In this document: one piece after another, positions 34,801 through 42,281 of the stretch | Numbering within the stretch: position 1 is the first letter of the stretch | How the letters are laid out: each line of letters opens with the position of its first letter | NCBI GenBank assembly: GCA_947626965.1 | Contig: CANQUH010000013.1 | Location: forward strand, 1 to 42,749 | Reading direction: 5' to 3' | Source of the DNA: an uncultured Lachnospiraceae bacterium | Lineage (GTDB): Bacteria > Bacillota > Clostridia > Lachnospirales > Lachnospiraceae | DNA: 42,749 bases | Made by a program: the position numbers and the translations under genes | The notes under the pieces: generated by a model | Seen by the model: only the letters and a program-made list of their open reading frames with translations | The model's database searches: none | Told to the model about the DNA's origin: nothing

Positions 34801-35680
34801 ATTTGGTAGAAAGACACGTATTGTTGATGCATTAGGGCTTTATGCCGCTATTTCAAGATACTTCTTACCAATATCGGTAAATACTATGACTGGTGAGAAT
34901 TTTGTCCCTGATGCATTTTCACCGGCAAGCCTATTGGGAAAGTGCCCGATATGTAAAGGAGCCGGAGAGCTTGAACAATTTGATTTTTCTCTTGCTTTCT
35001 CAAGTGGAACAATTCATCCGTCAGTTGAAAAAATGCTAAAAAAAAGAACAAATTATACTATTGCGAAGAAGTATTTAAAAAAGAACTATGGATTAGATAT
35101 TTTCAGACGGTTTGACGATTTGACTGAAGAAGAAAAAATAGTACTCTTATTTGGAGATAGGAGGCGAAAGTTCTATGAAAAAAATAAAGAGTACTATTGG
35201 GAAGGGTTGAATAGGCTTGTAACGAAGGAATTGAGGTACATGGAAGACGAGGCATTGGCGGAGGAGATTCGCAAAAGCAAACGTGTTTCGCTTTGCATGG
35301 CATGTAACGGAGCATTGTTGAGTAAGCCATATAGGGATTTGGATCACCCAACTGTAGGATATAGCCAATTTATGCACTGTTCATTTATTGATTTACTTAG
35401 GATTATAAAGAATGATGTTTCAGCGAATCGTCAGTTGATTGAAGCGTTCGAAACGGTTGTAGCTTTTGGACTTGGAAACTATAACTGTTTTACCAAGGTG
35501 TCCAATATGAGTAAAGAAGAACAAGCTTTAATTCAACTTACAGCCTATTTGATTCATCCCATATTTGATTCTATTATTGCTATTGATGATAGTATAATAA
35601 GAATTTGCACATCAGTCGAAGATACGTTGAAAAAAATGACTCAAAACTGTACGGTAATTATTAATAAGGGCGGAGAGTAA
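31841..35680 (+). CDS. Three-module UvrA-like ATPase (1279 aa)
   Basis: This 1279-residue protein is a UvrA-type ABC ATPase much longer than the normal 940 residues. Module 1: Walker A GVSGSGKS (34-41), zinc-type cysteines (YHCPICNN; CKHCH..CIRCSGSGR), signature LSGGELQRL (about 469), Walker B LLDEPTTGLH (about 492). Module 2: Walker A GVSGSGKS (about 621), Cys motif CPVCGGKGR, signature LSKGEIQRV (about 787), Walker B ILDEPSKGLH (about 809). Residues of about 930-1279 resemble a third half-module: CPICKGAGELEQFD (about 1035), LCMACNG (about 1151), but no Walker A and a weak IIAIDDS. UvrA finds DNA lesions; UvrA-like DrrC protects the daunorubicin producer. Here self-protection or DNA/product handling is inferred. 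Neither ATG 31841 nor 31853 has a good ribosome site. It is followed after 6 bases by a radical SAM gene. Confidence 0.85.
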   Translation: MLISMEILVNNAYANNLKNLDAKLPIGKVIGIAGVSGSGKSTFVKEVISAYGAQNYAFSLPMFERGLVASNTIVSVESIDNLPATLMIDVVNSVNNPNSTLSTISGIHSLLRELYFLHGNYHCPICNNQVENNTFDIVPNIPYSAFVDVKCDARYNERVTAIKENFIIQKTEYYDKGNKSQMKKIKDGYARFFLTVDSKKLSKVAQTLKRCANISLRIMLLENNSIVDTGIHTICKHCHTVLPKKSKKLFSFNISEQDGGGACIRCSGSGRIITCNIQSFISQDVPMNNGGIPTITDKGIQYTTVTEKFLDAVAIKYDFSWNSTFRELNEIQQRIVLDGSEELITFTDRRGSNGGKKSEQFLGFRTYTVESYRAGKGTAKLSKYVQDEVCPECNGNRLDKITEYITYRGTALRHLLSLNLHELGEKTDDWITEAAPDERVILEQIKAKVSIYEDVGCDYLELNRQSTTLSGGELQRLRLCSFFSGNVTNTCILLDEPTTGLHQKDIEKIAALLHKFKIMGHTVILIEHNKQILSTCDYILELGPGGGAEGGKIQSSDWLEGSDRNYKKFSILSNITTNNEPAVIISSDFKSKTIHMEDFSALYIKHQSVAFPMNNLIVICGVSGSGKSTFVNHCLIPYLSANGKKLGIKHIENLGQKNAARTVTSNVGSLLEINDKIAQLYAKTSGLGQGNFMINSSEGKCPVCGGKGRIEIEEGVYETCPNCEGKMFSEEVLRIEYQGLNILEFLQTSLKQIIPLVQDDKKLNKLFSLCEKIGIGYLSLIRSSKTLSKGEIQRVKLVNVLSNAERDNVYILDEPSKGLHPFDIGKLLNIISEIIKNRNTVIVVEHNVDFISRCNYAIEFGPSSGKNGGRVVFSGSVDNLKCADTSTGRALQGKRIQIEKNKDCLMETITGNNDIQLIDNIIIRRNAINYISVLPIDIDKLFNYTNKKYLDAALPANAFFVKGQDTDDQFSECRIPIIRPVGIGNVSFGRKTRIVDALGLYAAISRYFLPISVNTMTGENFVPDAFSPASLLGKCPICKGAGELEQFDFSLAFSSGTIHPSVEKMLKKRTNYTIAKKYLKKNYGLDIFRRFDDLTEEEKIVLLFGDRRRKFYEKNKEYYWEGLNRLVTKELRYMEDEALAEEIRKSKRVSLCMACNGALLSKPYRDLDHPTVGYSQFMHCSFIDLLRIIKNDVSANRQLIEAFETVVAFGLGNYNCFTKVSNMSKEEQALIQLTAYLIHPIFDSIIAIDDSIIRICTSVEDTLKKMTQNCTVIINKGGE

Positions 35681-35686
35681 TAGTAT

Positions 35687-36607
35687 ATGGGCTATTTAGA
35701 AAATTATCGGAAAATTGAATCGCATATTGTATTAGGATATAAATGTAACCATTATTGTCGACATTGCGTTGTGCAGGTAAAGCGTACTCGCGCTATGGAA
35801 GAGAACGCAAATGATTTATCAAAAGATGAGGCATTTAAGGCAATTCAGACAGCGATAAATAATGGTGCAACTAAAATAGTCTTTACTGGCGGAGAGCCAA
35901 CATTGAGAGAGGACTTGACTGATCTTATAACATATACGTTAGATAACGGGTGTCGTGTGCAGGTTCAAACTAATGGTTCGATGCCCGAAAAGATAAAAGA
36001 AATTTGCGGATGTTGTGATGAGCATCTAGATATGCTTGAGTTCATGATTCCACTTCATAGTGCAAATGCCGAAAGACATGATTATATATGCAGAAGTAAT
36101 AATGGTTTCAACCAAGCCATTGAGAGTTTGAAAATAATCTTGCATGCAGGGGTTCGGATAATAGGTAAAATCGTACTCACAAAATTTACGGATAGCTTAA
36201 CCGACATTTGTAGAGTTTATGAAAAGATTGGCGCATCAAGCATTATTATTGCTTATCCGCATTGTGTTAGCTTTCCTATAGATGTCATTAGGGAGGTGGA
36301 TTTGGAGAAAAAAGATACAGAAAGAATTTTTTTTGAATTTTTTAAGAGTGAATATCATGTGCCAATTATTCTTCAGGCATTTCCAAGATGTTTTATTGGG
36401 GAACAGACTAAGGCTATTATTCAAGAGGAACAGGAGGATTTTTTAGCTCTGGAAATAGTTGAGCATCAATTTAGAATGAAGGATGGCAAGCAGTGGCATA
36501 TATTCAGAAAACTCGATAAAAGGAAATTTTCTTATTGTACGTCATGCCGGTATAATAATAATTGTGAAGGAATATGGAAGGATTATCAGAAAGCTTATGG
36601 AAATTAG
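35687..36607 (+). CDS. Radical SAM protein, type A copy 1
   Basis: This 306-residue protein binds a [4Fe-4S] cluster through CNHYCRHC (Cys 20, 24, 27) and has the SAM-binding GGEP (about 70). The C-terminus carries another Cys group (YCTSCRYNNNCEGIW, Cys 284, 287, 293) that may bind a second cluster. It is shorter than SPASM maturases. ATG 35687 follows GGCGGAGAG, six bases after the UvrA-like stop. It resembles the protein at 37705-38625, with the same length, the same TGGEPTL and the same C.GxW ending. It overlaps the next radical SAM gene by 11 bases. Its likely role is carbon-centred cross-linking or another radical change of a cluster peptide. Confidence 0.88.
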   Translation: MGYLENYRKIESHIVLGYKCNHYCRHCVVQVKRTRAMEENANDLSKDEAFKAIQTAINNGATKIVFTGGEPTLREDLTDLITYTLDNGCRVQVQTNGSMPEKIKEICGCCDEHLDMLEFMIPLHSANAERHDYICRSNNGFNQAIESLKIILHAGVRIIGKIVLTKFTDSLTDICRVYEKIGASSIIIAYPHCVSFPIDVIREVDLEKKDTERIFFEFFKSEYHVPIILQAFPRCFIGEQTKAIIQEEQEDFLALEIVEHQFRMKDGKQWHIFRKLDKRKFSYCTSCRYNNNCEGIWKDYQKAYGN

Positions 36608-37703
36608 TAATCATGATTTAGTATTAATTCTCAAAAATGCTGGTACAGCATGTAATATCGGATGCAAGTATTGTGCTGAAGCGCGAAAAAAGCTGGTTAA
36701 ATTAACTGAAGATAATATAGTTACCCTTAATGATATAGATATACTTATGAAGCAAACGGCTTCCGTGGAAAACCTGACAGTTCTGTTCCATGGAGGAGAG
36801 CCTCTTTTACTTTCGATTGAATATTATGATAAGATTATTAAGAAATGGCGTAAACAGCGTGACGATGTTTATTTTGGTTTTCAGACGAATGCTATATTGA
36901 TTGATGATGAATGGCTTGATTTTTTTGAGATAAACAGGGATGTTGTAGGAATTTCAATCAGTCTTGATGGAGATGAATCTGCCAATTCAAATCGGAAAAG
37001 TAAGGATGGAAAACCTACATATTTTGATGTGATTCGAGTTTTGAAAAAATTGCAGAGTAGAAATTTGAATACAGGGATGATTGCAACATTGACACAGGAA
37101 GCACTGGGAAGAGAGCAAGAATTATTTGACCTTGTATCTCAGTTTAGTAATATTAGATTTTTGAAACTCAATCCATGTTATGATATGTGGTCTGATGGAA
37201 GTGTTCCCGAATGGGGAATTCTTCCCAATGAGTATGCTCAGTTTGTTATCAACTTCTTTAATATAATGTTTGATAATTGTTACTTTGAAAAGCTGAATGT
37301 GGAACCAAGCCTGAGTATAATTAAAAGTCTTGAGGGAATAGAAAACTCTTTCTGCAACTTCTGTGAAAAAAAATGTAGTCATTTCCTGAGTGTTTATCCT
37401 AATGGCAGAGTGATTGCTTGTGACAACTTTACTTTTGAAGATGGAATGTATCCTAATTTATATGATCAAGACAGTATTGAGGAACTCTTGGTAAAGAAGC
37501 CGCAGCCATTATTTGATCAACTAGATTTTTTGCTTGCAAAATGTAAAGGCTGTGAATATCAAAATATTTGCTATGGAGGATGTTTGGCTGTAAGACGTAG
37601 ATACTCGTTTTTTGGTAAAAATGGAGAAGAGCAGTTGTACTGTGATGAGATGAAAAGAATGATTGAGTTTATTAAAAGCAGAATAGAAAGTGTGCGTAGA
37701 TAG
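36597..37703 (+). CDS. Radical SAM/SPASM peptide-maturase-like protein, type B copy 1
   Basis: This 368-residue protein has CNIGCKYC (Cys 19, 23, 26), FHGGEPLL and a C-terminal SPASM domain (CNFCEKKC, YPNGRVIACDNF, CKGCEYQNICYGGCLA) for auxiliary iron-sulfur clusters. SPASM proteins are typical maturases of ribosomal peptides, forming thioether, C-C or C-O bonds. ATG 36597 gives a normal N-terminus; the frame is open further upstream but lies inside the previous gene. The segment FLKLNPCYDMWSDG is matched by VRFNPCFDMGDGG in the protein at 39523-40560, so these two are paralogues. Confidence 0.88.
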   Translation: MEISNHDLVLILKNAGTACNIGCKYCAEARKKLVKLTEDNIVTLNDIDILMKQTASVENLTVLFHGGEPLLLSIEYYDKIIKKWRKQRDDVYFGFQTNAILIDDEWLDFFEINRDVVGISISLDGDESANSNRKSKDGKPTYFDVIRVLKKLQSRNLNTGMIATLTQEALGREQELFDLVSQFSNIRFLKLNPCYDMWSDGSVPEWGILPNEYAQFVINFFNIMFDNCYFEKLNVEPSLSIIKSLEGIENSFCNFCEKKCSHFLSVYPNGRVIACDNFTFEDGMYPNLYDQDSIEELLVKKPQPLFDQLDFLLAKCKGCEYQNICYGGCLAVRRRYSFFGKNGEEQLYCDEMKRMIEFIKSRIESVRR

Positions 37704-37704
37704 T

Positions 37705-38625
37705 ATGAACATTTTAGATATAAAATTAACATATAAGTGTAATAATCATTGTCTGCTCTGCTGCCAGGATGATAAGATAAAGAATGATAAAAGCACAATT
37801 GTTGTATCAAATATAATTGCGCATATAAAGAGCATGACATTTAATGAAATCTGTAATACTAAAGTTGTACTTACTGGAGGAGAGCCAACATTACATCCTG
37901 ATATTCTTCGCATTATTGAGATATTTAAAAATAAAGGATTTGCGGCAATTCAACTTCAAACAAATCTTACTTTAAAGACATTATTGATAAATGTAAATGA
38001 TTTGGTAAAAGCTGGAATCACGAGTTTTGGTGTATCATTACATGGATGTAACCGGGAGATGCATGAGAACTTTACCGGAACGAAGGAATCGTTTGTTAAT
38101 ACGTTTAATAATCTTGTTAAGTTATCAAAGTTAAGGATACCTGTGGTGTTAAACTGTGTTATTTCAAAGTATAACTTGAACAGTTTATCTGAGATAGTCG
38201 CGTTTGTGGCCAAGAACCACTTGGCGGATAGTATTCAGTTTGCTTTTATTCACATTACTGGACGGGCGGAGCAGCATCACGAACTGGTTCCCACTATATC
38301 TTCTGCGGCTAAAGAAGTTCAGAATGCAATAACCCTTGGGAATCAGTTAGGTATTGTTGTTAAAAGTGAAGCAATTCCGTTTTGCATGATGAGAGGATTT
38401 GAAAGAAATATAGCGGAGCTTGAACAGCTGAACAATATTATTGTTTTGGATAAAAAGGGAGCAATGCACTTCTCAAGACATAGAGAAGAGTGTCTCAAAA
38501 CAAAAGCTAAAGCATGTGAGCAATGTTTATTTTATTCTATGTGTGAGGGACCTTGGGTAGAATATCCACAATTATTTGGCTGGAAAGAGTTTGTTCCTGT
38601 TCGGAGAGTGAGGCCTTATGAATAA
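37705..38625 (+). CDS. Radical SAM protein, type A copy 2
   Basis: This 306-residue protein has CNNHCLLC (Cys 12, 16, 19), VVLTGGEPTL and the C-terminal group CEQCLFYSMCEGPW (Cys 271, 274, 280). Layout and length match the protein at 35687-36607, though identity is clearly low, so the pair is an old duplication. Start ATG 37705 lies one base after the preceding stop; a GTG at 37690 is possible. It overlaps the kinase-like gene by 8 bases. The position of the histidine-rich HITGRAEQHHE stretch (about 195) is peculiar to this copy. Confidence 0.86.
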   Translation: MNILDIKLTYKCNNHCLLCCQDDKIKNDKSTIVVSNIIAHIKSMTFNEICNTKVVLTGGEPTLHPDILRIIEIFKNKGFAAIQLQTNLTLKTLLINVNDLVKAGITSFGVSLHGCNREMHENFTGTKESFVNTFNNLVKLSKLRIPVVLNCVISKYNLNSLSEIVAFVAKNHLADSIQFAFIHITGRAEQHHELVPTISSAAKEVQNAITLGNQLGIVVKSEAIPFCMMRGFERNIAELEQLNNIIVLDKKGAMHFSRHREECLKTKAKACEQCLFYSMCEGPWVEYPQLFGWKEFVPVRRVRPYE

Positions 38626-39505
38626 ATTGGATAATTTGAAATTGATTGGAAAGGGTAGCAATAGTAAAGTTTATTCTTACTATACGGATGGAAAAGAATA
38701 TGCAGTTAAAGTGCCTTATGATGCTGAAAGATTTATAAGCTGTGCATTGCAGGTAGATTCATTAATGGCTTGTCAAGAAACTAATATATCTTTTGTGACA
38801 CCACAGGTTATTCGATATGACAAACATAATGATATTTGGGGTGAAATACTTGTTATGGAAAGATTTAACAGTATTTATCCAGTCGGTTTTTTGATGAGGA
38901 ATGGAATGATAGAACGAGAGTTGATTTTAAACTGTGCAGCTAAAGCTATTGCTGAATTGCACAGTTTAGGCATTTCTGGGTTTGATGTGGAGTTTTATTG
39001 GTCGTTTGAGTATAAAAAACTGGCATTATTAGATTTGGGGCCAAGATATACGATAGGATATACTAGCGATGAAATGGTGAGCAAGCATTATGCGTATGCT
39101 GTAGAGAACCAAAATTGGATGACATTATGGAATTTAGTATCAGAATTGCTTGATAGTAATGAGGCTATACCACTGTTTCATGAAATTATTCAAGGTAAAG
39201 GAATACCTCAAGTTGAACAACTACAAAATGCTGTAAGTGAAGTTGCTGAACAGGAACATATTCAAGGCGTAGCAAGAAATCATTATCTTCAACTTATAGG
39301 TAATTGTCCTAGCCATTTGCGGGAAAAAATGAAGACTTTGTTTATCAAAAAGTATATTTCTTATTCCAAGGAGGCAAATTTCCTTTATGCTGGTACTTTT
39401 GCAAATGCATGTAGAGAAAGCATTACCTCAAGTACTGTATATCTCTACTTTTCAAGATACAATACATTATCAAAAATGAGTAATTCTGTGAGTGTTATCT
39501 CATAG
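38618..39505 (+). CDS. Protein-kinase-fold protein of the peptide cluster
   Basis: This 295-residue protein shows kinase-fold landmarks: a glycine loop GKGSNSKVY (11-19), the ATP-binding Lys in YAVKVP (Lys 31), a catalytic-loop-like HSLGISGFD (Asp 123) and a metal-binding DLG (Asp 139). The usual Asn five residues after the catalytic Asp is not seen, so activity may be altered. The C-terminal half (about 150-295) is alpha-helical in character and unassigned. It could phosphorylate a Ser/Thr of a precursor peptide, inactivate the product, or serve as a pseudokinase scaffold. The gene is translationally coupled to radical SAM genes. Confidence 0.75.
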   Translation: MNKLDNLKLIGKGSNSKVYSYYTDGKEYAVKVPYDAERFISCALQVDSLMACQETNISFVTPQVIRYDKHNDIWGEILVMERFNSIYPVGFLMRNGMIERELILNCAAKAIAELHSLGISGFDVEFYWSFEYKKLALLDLGPRYTIGYTSDEMVSKHYAYAVENQNWMTLWNLVSELLDSNEAIPLFHEIIQGKGIPQVEQLQNAVSEVAEQEHIQGVARNHYLQLIGNCPSHLREKMKTLFIKKYISYSKEANFLYAGTFANACRESITSSTVYLYFSRYNTLSKMSNSVSVIS

Positions 39506-39522
39506 TATAAAGGAGGATATGG

Positions 39523-40560
39523 ATGGAAGTTTGTTCGCATAATAGACTTGATCCCAATACAATATTGTTCAAAATAAATGGCACAAAGTGCAATCTGAAT
39601 TGTAGATACTGCTCAGAAACAAAGAAGTCGTACAAAAAATCCATGTGTAGTAAAGAGTGTAAAGATATAATATTAGCATTGCCAGCGGCTTGTGACATAA
39701 TATTACATGGAGGGGAACCACTTTTGAACCGTGACACTGTAAGTAAAACTATTTCAGCTTTTAGGGAAAAAGGGATGAAAAGTAAGTTGTCCATTCAGAC
39801 CAATGGAATTATTGATGCTGAAATGAAACAATTATTGTTAGAAAATAGTGACATACTAAAAATCGGTATCAGTATTGATGGACCAAATGAACTGAATAAG
39901 TTAAGAGTAGACTATCATAATAATCCTGTATTCAAACAGGTGGATGAAACCATTTCTTTTTTTTCACAACATGATATTCAGATAAAATGTATTGCAACAG
40001 TTAATGTGGCAAATGTACATGATCCAATAGGTGCTTTAGAATATTTTTTGTCTCATAAGAATATTAGACAGGTTAGATTTAATCCATGTTTTGATATGGG
40101 AGATGGGGGTTTAGCTGATTATGCTATCAGACCTTTACAATTCTTGGAGTATATCATCAAGTTAGCTGACTACTGGATTCGCCATAGAACGTATAAAATG
40201 GTGCGAATTGATCCTATTCAATCTGAAATAGAAGCTGTATTATCACAGGTAACTCATCCGTATATCAATTGTTGTAAATTTATTTCGGTTTATCCCAATG
40301 GGGAATCTACAATATGTGATGCATTAGGCGTTGAGACGTTTGGATACAGTTCAATATCTAAAATCTTTACTGATGCAGAGGGCAAATATATGGATATATT
40401 GAATTTTCCATGTGAAAATTGTAAAGATTTCGTAGATTGTGGAGGCGGCTGTGTGGCTATTTTCAGAAGATTTAGTGGTAGTGATGAATTGATTCAAGAG
40501 TATTGTAATTATCGAAGAAAACTTAAACAACACATAAAAAATATTTTAGAAATAGACTAA
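39523..40560 (+). CDS. Radical SAM/SPASM peptide-maturase-like protein, type B copy 2
   Basis: This 345-residue protein has CNLNCRYC (Cys 23, 27, 30), LHGGEPLL and a SPASM region (CCKFISVYPNGESTICD; CENCKDFVDCGGGCVAIF). It is a paralogue of the protein at 36597-37703. ATG 39523 follows AAAGGAGG, the best ribosome site of the cluster. It is the last large gene; the Cys-rich peptide gene follows 247 bases later with its own promoter. A role in maturing that peptide or the His/Asn-rich peptide is likely but not decided by sequence. Confidence 0.88.
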   Translation: MEVCSHNRLDPNTILFKINGTKCNLNCRYCSETKKSYKKSMCSKECKDIILALPAACDIILHGGEPLLNRDTVSKTISAFREKGMKSKLSIQTNGIIDAEMKQLLLENSDILKIGISIDGPNELNKLRVDYHNNPVFKQVDETISFFSQHDIQIKCIATVNVANVHDPIGALEYFLSHKNIRQVRFNPCFDMGDGGLADYAIRPLQFLEYIIKLADYWIRHRTYKMVRIDPIQSEIEAVLSQVTHPYINCCKFISVYPNGESTICDALGVETFGYSSISKIFTDAEGKYMDILNFPCENCKDFVDCGGGCVAIFRRFSGSDELIQEYCNYRRKLKQHIKNILEID

Positions 40561-40585
40561 AGGGAATAGAAAGGAAATAATTTTT

Positions 40586-40615
40586 ATGAAGAAATTTGGT
40601 GTTATGAAAAAATGA
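40586..40615 (+). other. Nine-codon open frame with a good ribosome site
   Basis: AAAGGAAAT precedes an ATG that opens MKKFGVMKK and then a stop. It could be a leader peptide or the start of a lost third peptide gene. Nothing else is seen in 40561-40738. Confidence 0.3.
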
Positions 40616-40738
40616 CTGTAATGCTATGAGTGTTTAACAGTATATCAAATGTCAGCAAAAATATAAGAAAGTGAGAAATGATTGTACGTGATGAGCTTAA
40701 TACTCTAAAAATCACGGTGTTAAAACTTAAAGACAGGG

Positions 40739-40767
40739 TTGCAATACATAATGTAATTTGATATAAT
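40739..40767 (+). promoter_or_regulatory. Promoter of the Cys-rich peptide gene
   Basis: TTGCAA, 17 bases, TATAAT; start near 40774, about 34 bases before the ATG. Confidence 0.85.
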
Positions 40768-40807
40768 ATACTAAATTAACAAAAATTATATGAGGAGAGG
40801 CATTACT

Positions 40808-40954
40808 ATGCAAATTAAGAAAAGAAAAAGTACTAAACAAGATGTTTCAAACAATAATAGAAAAACTTGCTGTGGTAAACCATCATGTTGTGTAGCATGT
40901 GGTAATCCCGCATATCCCGATTGTAAACTTAGCTGCTCAATGTTTGATGATTAA
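40808..40954 (+). CDS. Cysteine-rich candidate RiPP precursor (48 aa)
   Basis: This 48-residue peptide has a basic N-terminus (MQIKKRKSTKQ, then an Asn-rich hinge) and a C-terminal half with seven Cys (residues 21, 22, 27, 28, 31, 39, 43) in the pattern CC-x4-CC-x2-C-x7-C-x3-C. It has its own promoter and a strong ribosome site (GAGGAGAGG). The stop is followed six bases later by an insertion sequence. Cys-rich peptides beside radical SAM/SPASM genes are typical thioether-forming substrates (ranthipeptide or Clo7bot-like groups). A stand-alone metal-binding peptide is the alternative. It is too short for many gene finders. Confidence 0.72.
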   Translation: MQIKKRKSTKQDVSNNNRKTCCGKPSCCVACGNPAYPDCKLSCSMFDD

Positions 40955-40960
40955 ATATAA

Positions 40961-42067
40961 CTTGAGAGTTAAAAGTTTGTACCATTAAGAAGCCAGCAGA
41001 TCCTCACAGACTTCTGGCTTATCCTCCTGCTGTTCCTGAATTATCCGCGTTATGCGTAATTCCGGGATTTGATTCAAAAGACGGAAAAATGTTTCCTCAG
41101 ATAATCCATCACCGCAGCCTCCGATATCCTCCCTCTTGATGGGATCCTCTGGTATCGGAGCTGGTCCGGCCTGACCTTTCCCATAAAACGGATGGACAGG
41201 ATCTGAAGGATCCCCATCGCGATGCAGGACAGCATCATGTGCATCTCGATGGCACGTACTGTCTCCAGTACTTTTTTCCGGGAACTCTCTGTTTTCACCT
41301 GCTCAAGAGGGGACGGCTCATCCTTTTTCTGATAATGGTTCAGCCTGGGCATGTGTTTTGTCCAGAAGTGGTAACAGAACGCACCCACCTGCTGTTTCAG
41401 TTCCCGGAACGTGCATTCGATTCGGAACCGGCAGCTGTACAACCGGATGATGGATACCGGCTCCAGTGTCAGGCTGGTACTGGCCAGTATTGTCCGGGAA
41501 CCATTGATCTCTGCCAGCACGAACCGCAGCTCCTGGTACAGCTTTTGTCCCCACAGCAGGTCAATGTTGTAATAACGGACATGTTCTTTTTTCCCATAGA
41601 GTTCCATGTCCGCTTCCTGGAACTGCCCTACATGGGAGACAAAGATCCATCAGATGGACGGACGCCCTCTTTCAGGCCTGCGGGGCCCCGGCTTTTCATA
41701 AGCCGTGCAGGATCTTTTCGCTTTTGTGACGATCTCCATGCATACCGTTCCCTCTTCCTTAAAAGATGAGAGCGAGGTCACGGATCACGGAAGTGATCTC
41801 CAGCCTGTCAGAGCGGAGCATCAGCCCGGTGGTGAGGATGACAAACCAGCCAGAGGCGGCCTTACGAGAGAAGCAGGATTCAAAGCGAGAGAGAATATTT
41901 TCAATAAAATTTTCATAATTGTATGGAAAACCACCGGAAAGTATGGTAAACTCATATACAGGATAATTCTTTCCGTGGTTTATGCCTTTCTTAAGTGTGG
42001 GAACTAAAGAATACCATAAAACCATGCGGAAGGGTTATTCTTTTATTGAAAACTTTCAACTCTCAAG
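40961..42067 (-). mobile_element. Internally deleted DDE-type (IS4-like) insertion sequence
   Basis: The ends 40961-40977 (CTTGAGAGTTAAAAGTT) and 42051-42067 are inverted repeats matching at 16 of 17 positions. The minus strand between them encodes the start (CFSRKAASGWFVILTTGLM) and end (FRELKQQVGAFCYHFW) of an IS4-like transposase, but the DDE-bearing middle is gone. No obvious target duplication is seen. It lies directly behind the Cys-rich peptide gene. Confidence 0.8.
40985..42025 (-). pseudogene. Broken transposase gene of the deleted insertion sequence
   Basis: From 42025 downwards the frame encodes an N-terminal region ending IRDLALIF; after a stop/frame change it resumes with EEGTVCMEIVTKAKRS and continues to about 41074 (YLRKHFSVF), where a further frame change precedes the natural end PELRITRIIQEQQED. 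Compared with intact relatives as I recall them, about 150-200 central residues with catalytic Asp residues are deleted. It cannot be active alone but could be mobilised in trans. Confidence 0.8.
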
Positions 42068-42246
42068 GAAGTAAAAAATAGTGTATATTTGCACAAAACT
42101 TGAATAAATATAGTTAATAAAAACAAAGAACACGCCGAGTTTGAATAACACAGCAAGAGCTGGAAAACCTTGAAAAAGGAGTAGCTGGTCACGGAGTGAA
42201 CAGTAGCCGTTCTGGTGTTGGTGCATTGGGACGGTTCAATTTGTGG
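42068..42246. other. No gene recognised
   Basis: A frame without start (about 42125-42348, TQQELENLEKGVAGHGVNS) is open, but it merges into the antitoxin RNA and has no ribosome site. Nothing else is seen. Confidence 0.5.
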
Positions 42247-42275
42247 TTGAAATTTTCCTGTCTATGGCATATAAT
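42247..42275 (+). promoter_or_regulatory. Promoter of the second antitoxin RNA
   Basis: TTGAAA, 17 bases, TATAAT; start near 42282. Confidence 0.8.
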
Positions 42276-42281
42276 ATATTT

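Noticed and set aside
41239..41769. A 176-codon plus-strand gene
   Set aside because: It is opposite the broken transposase and has no features of its own.
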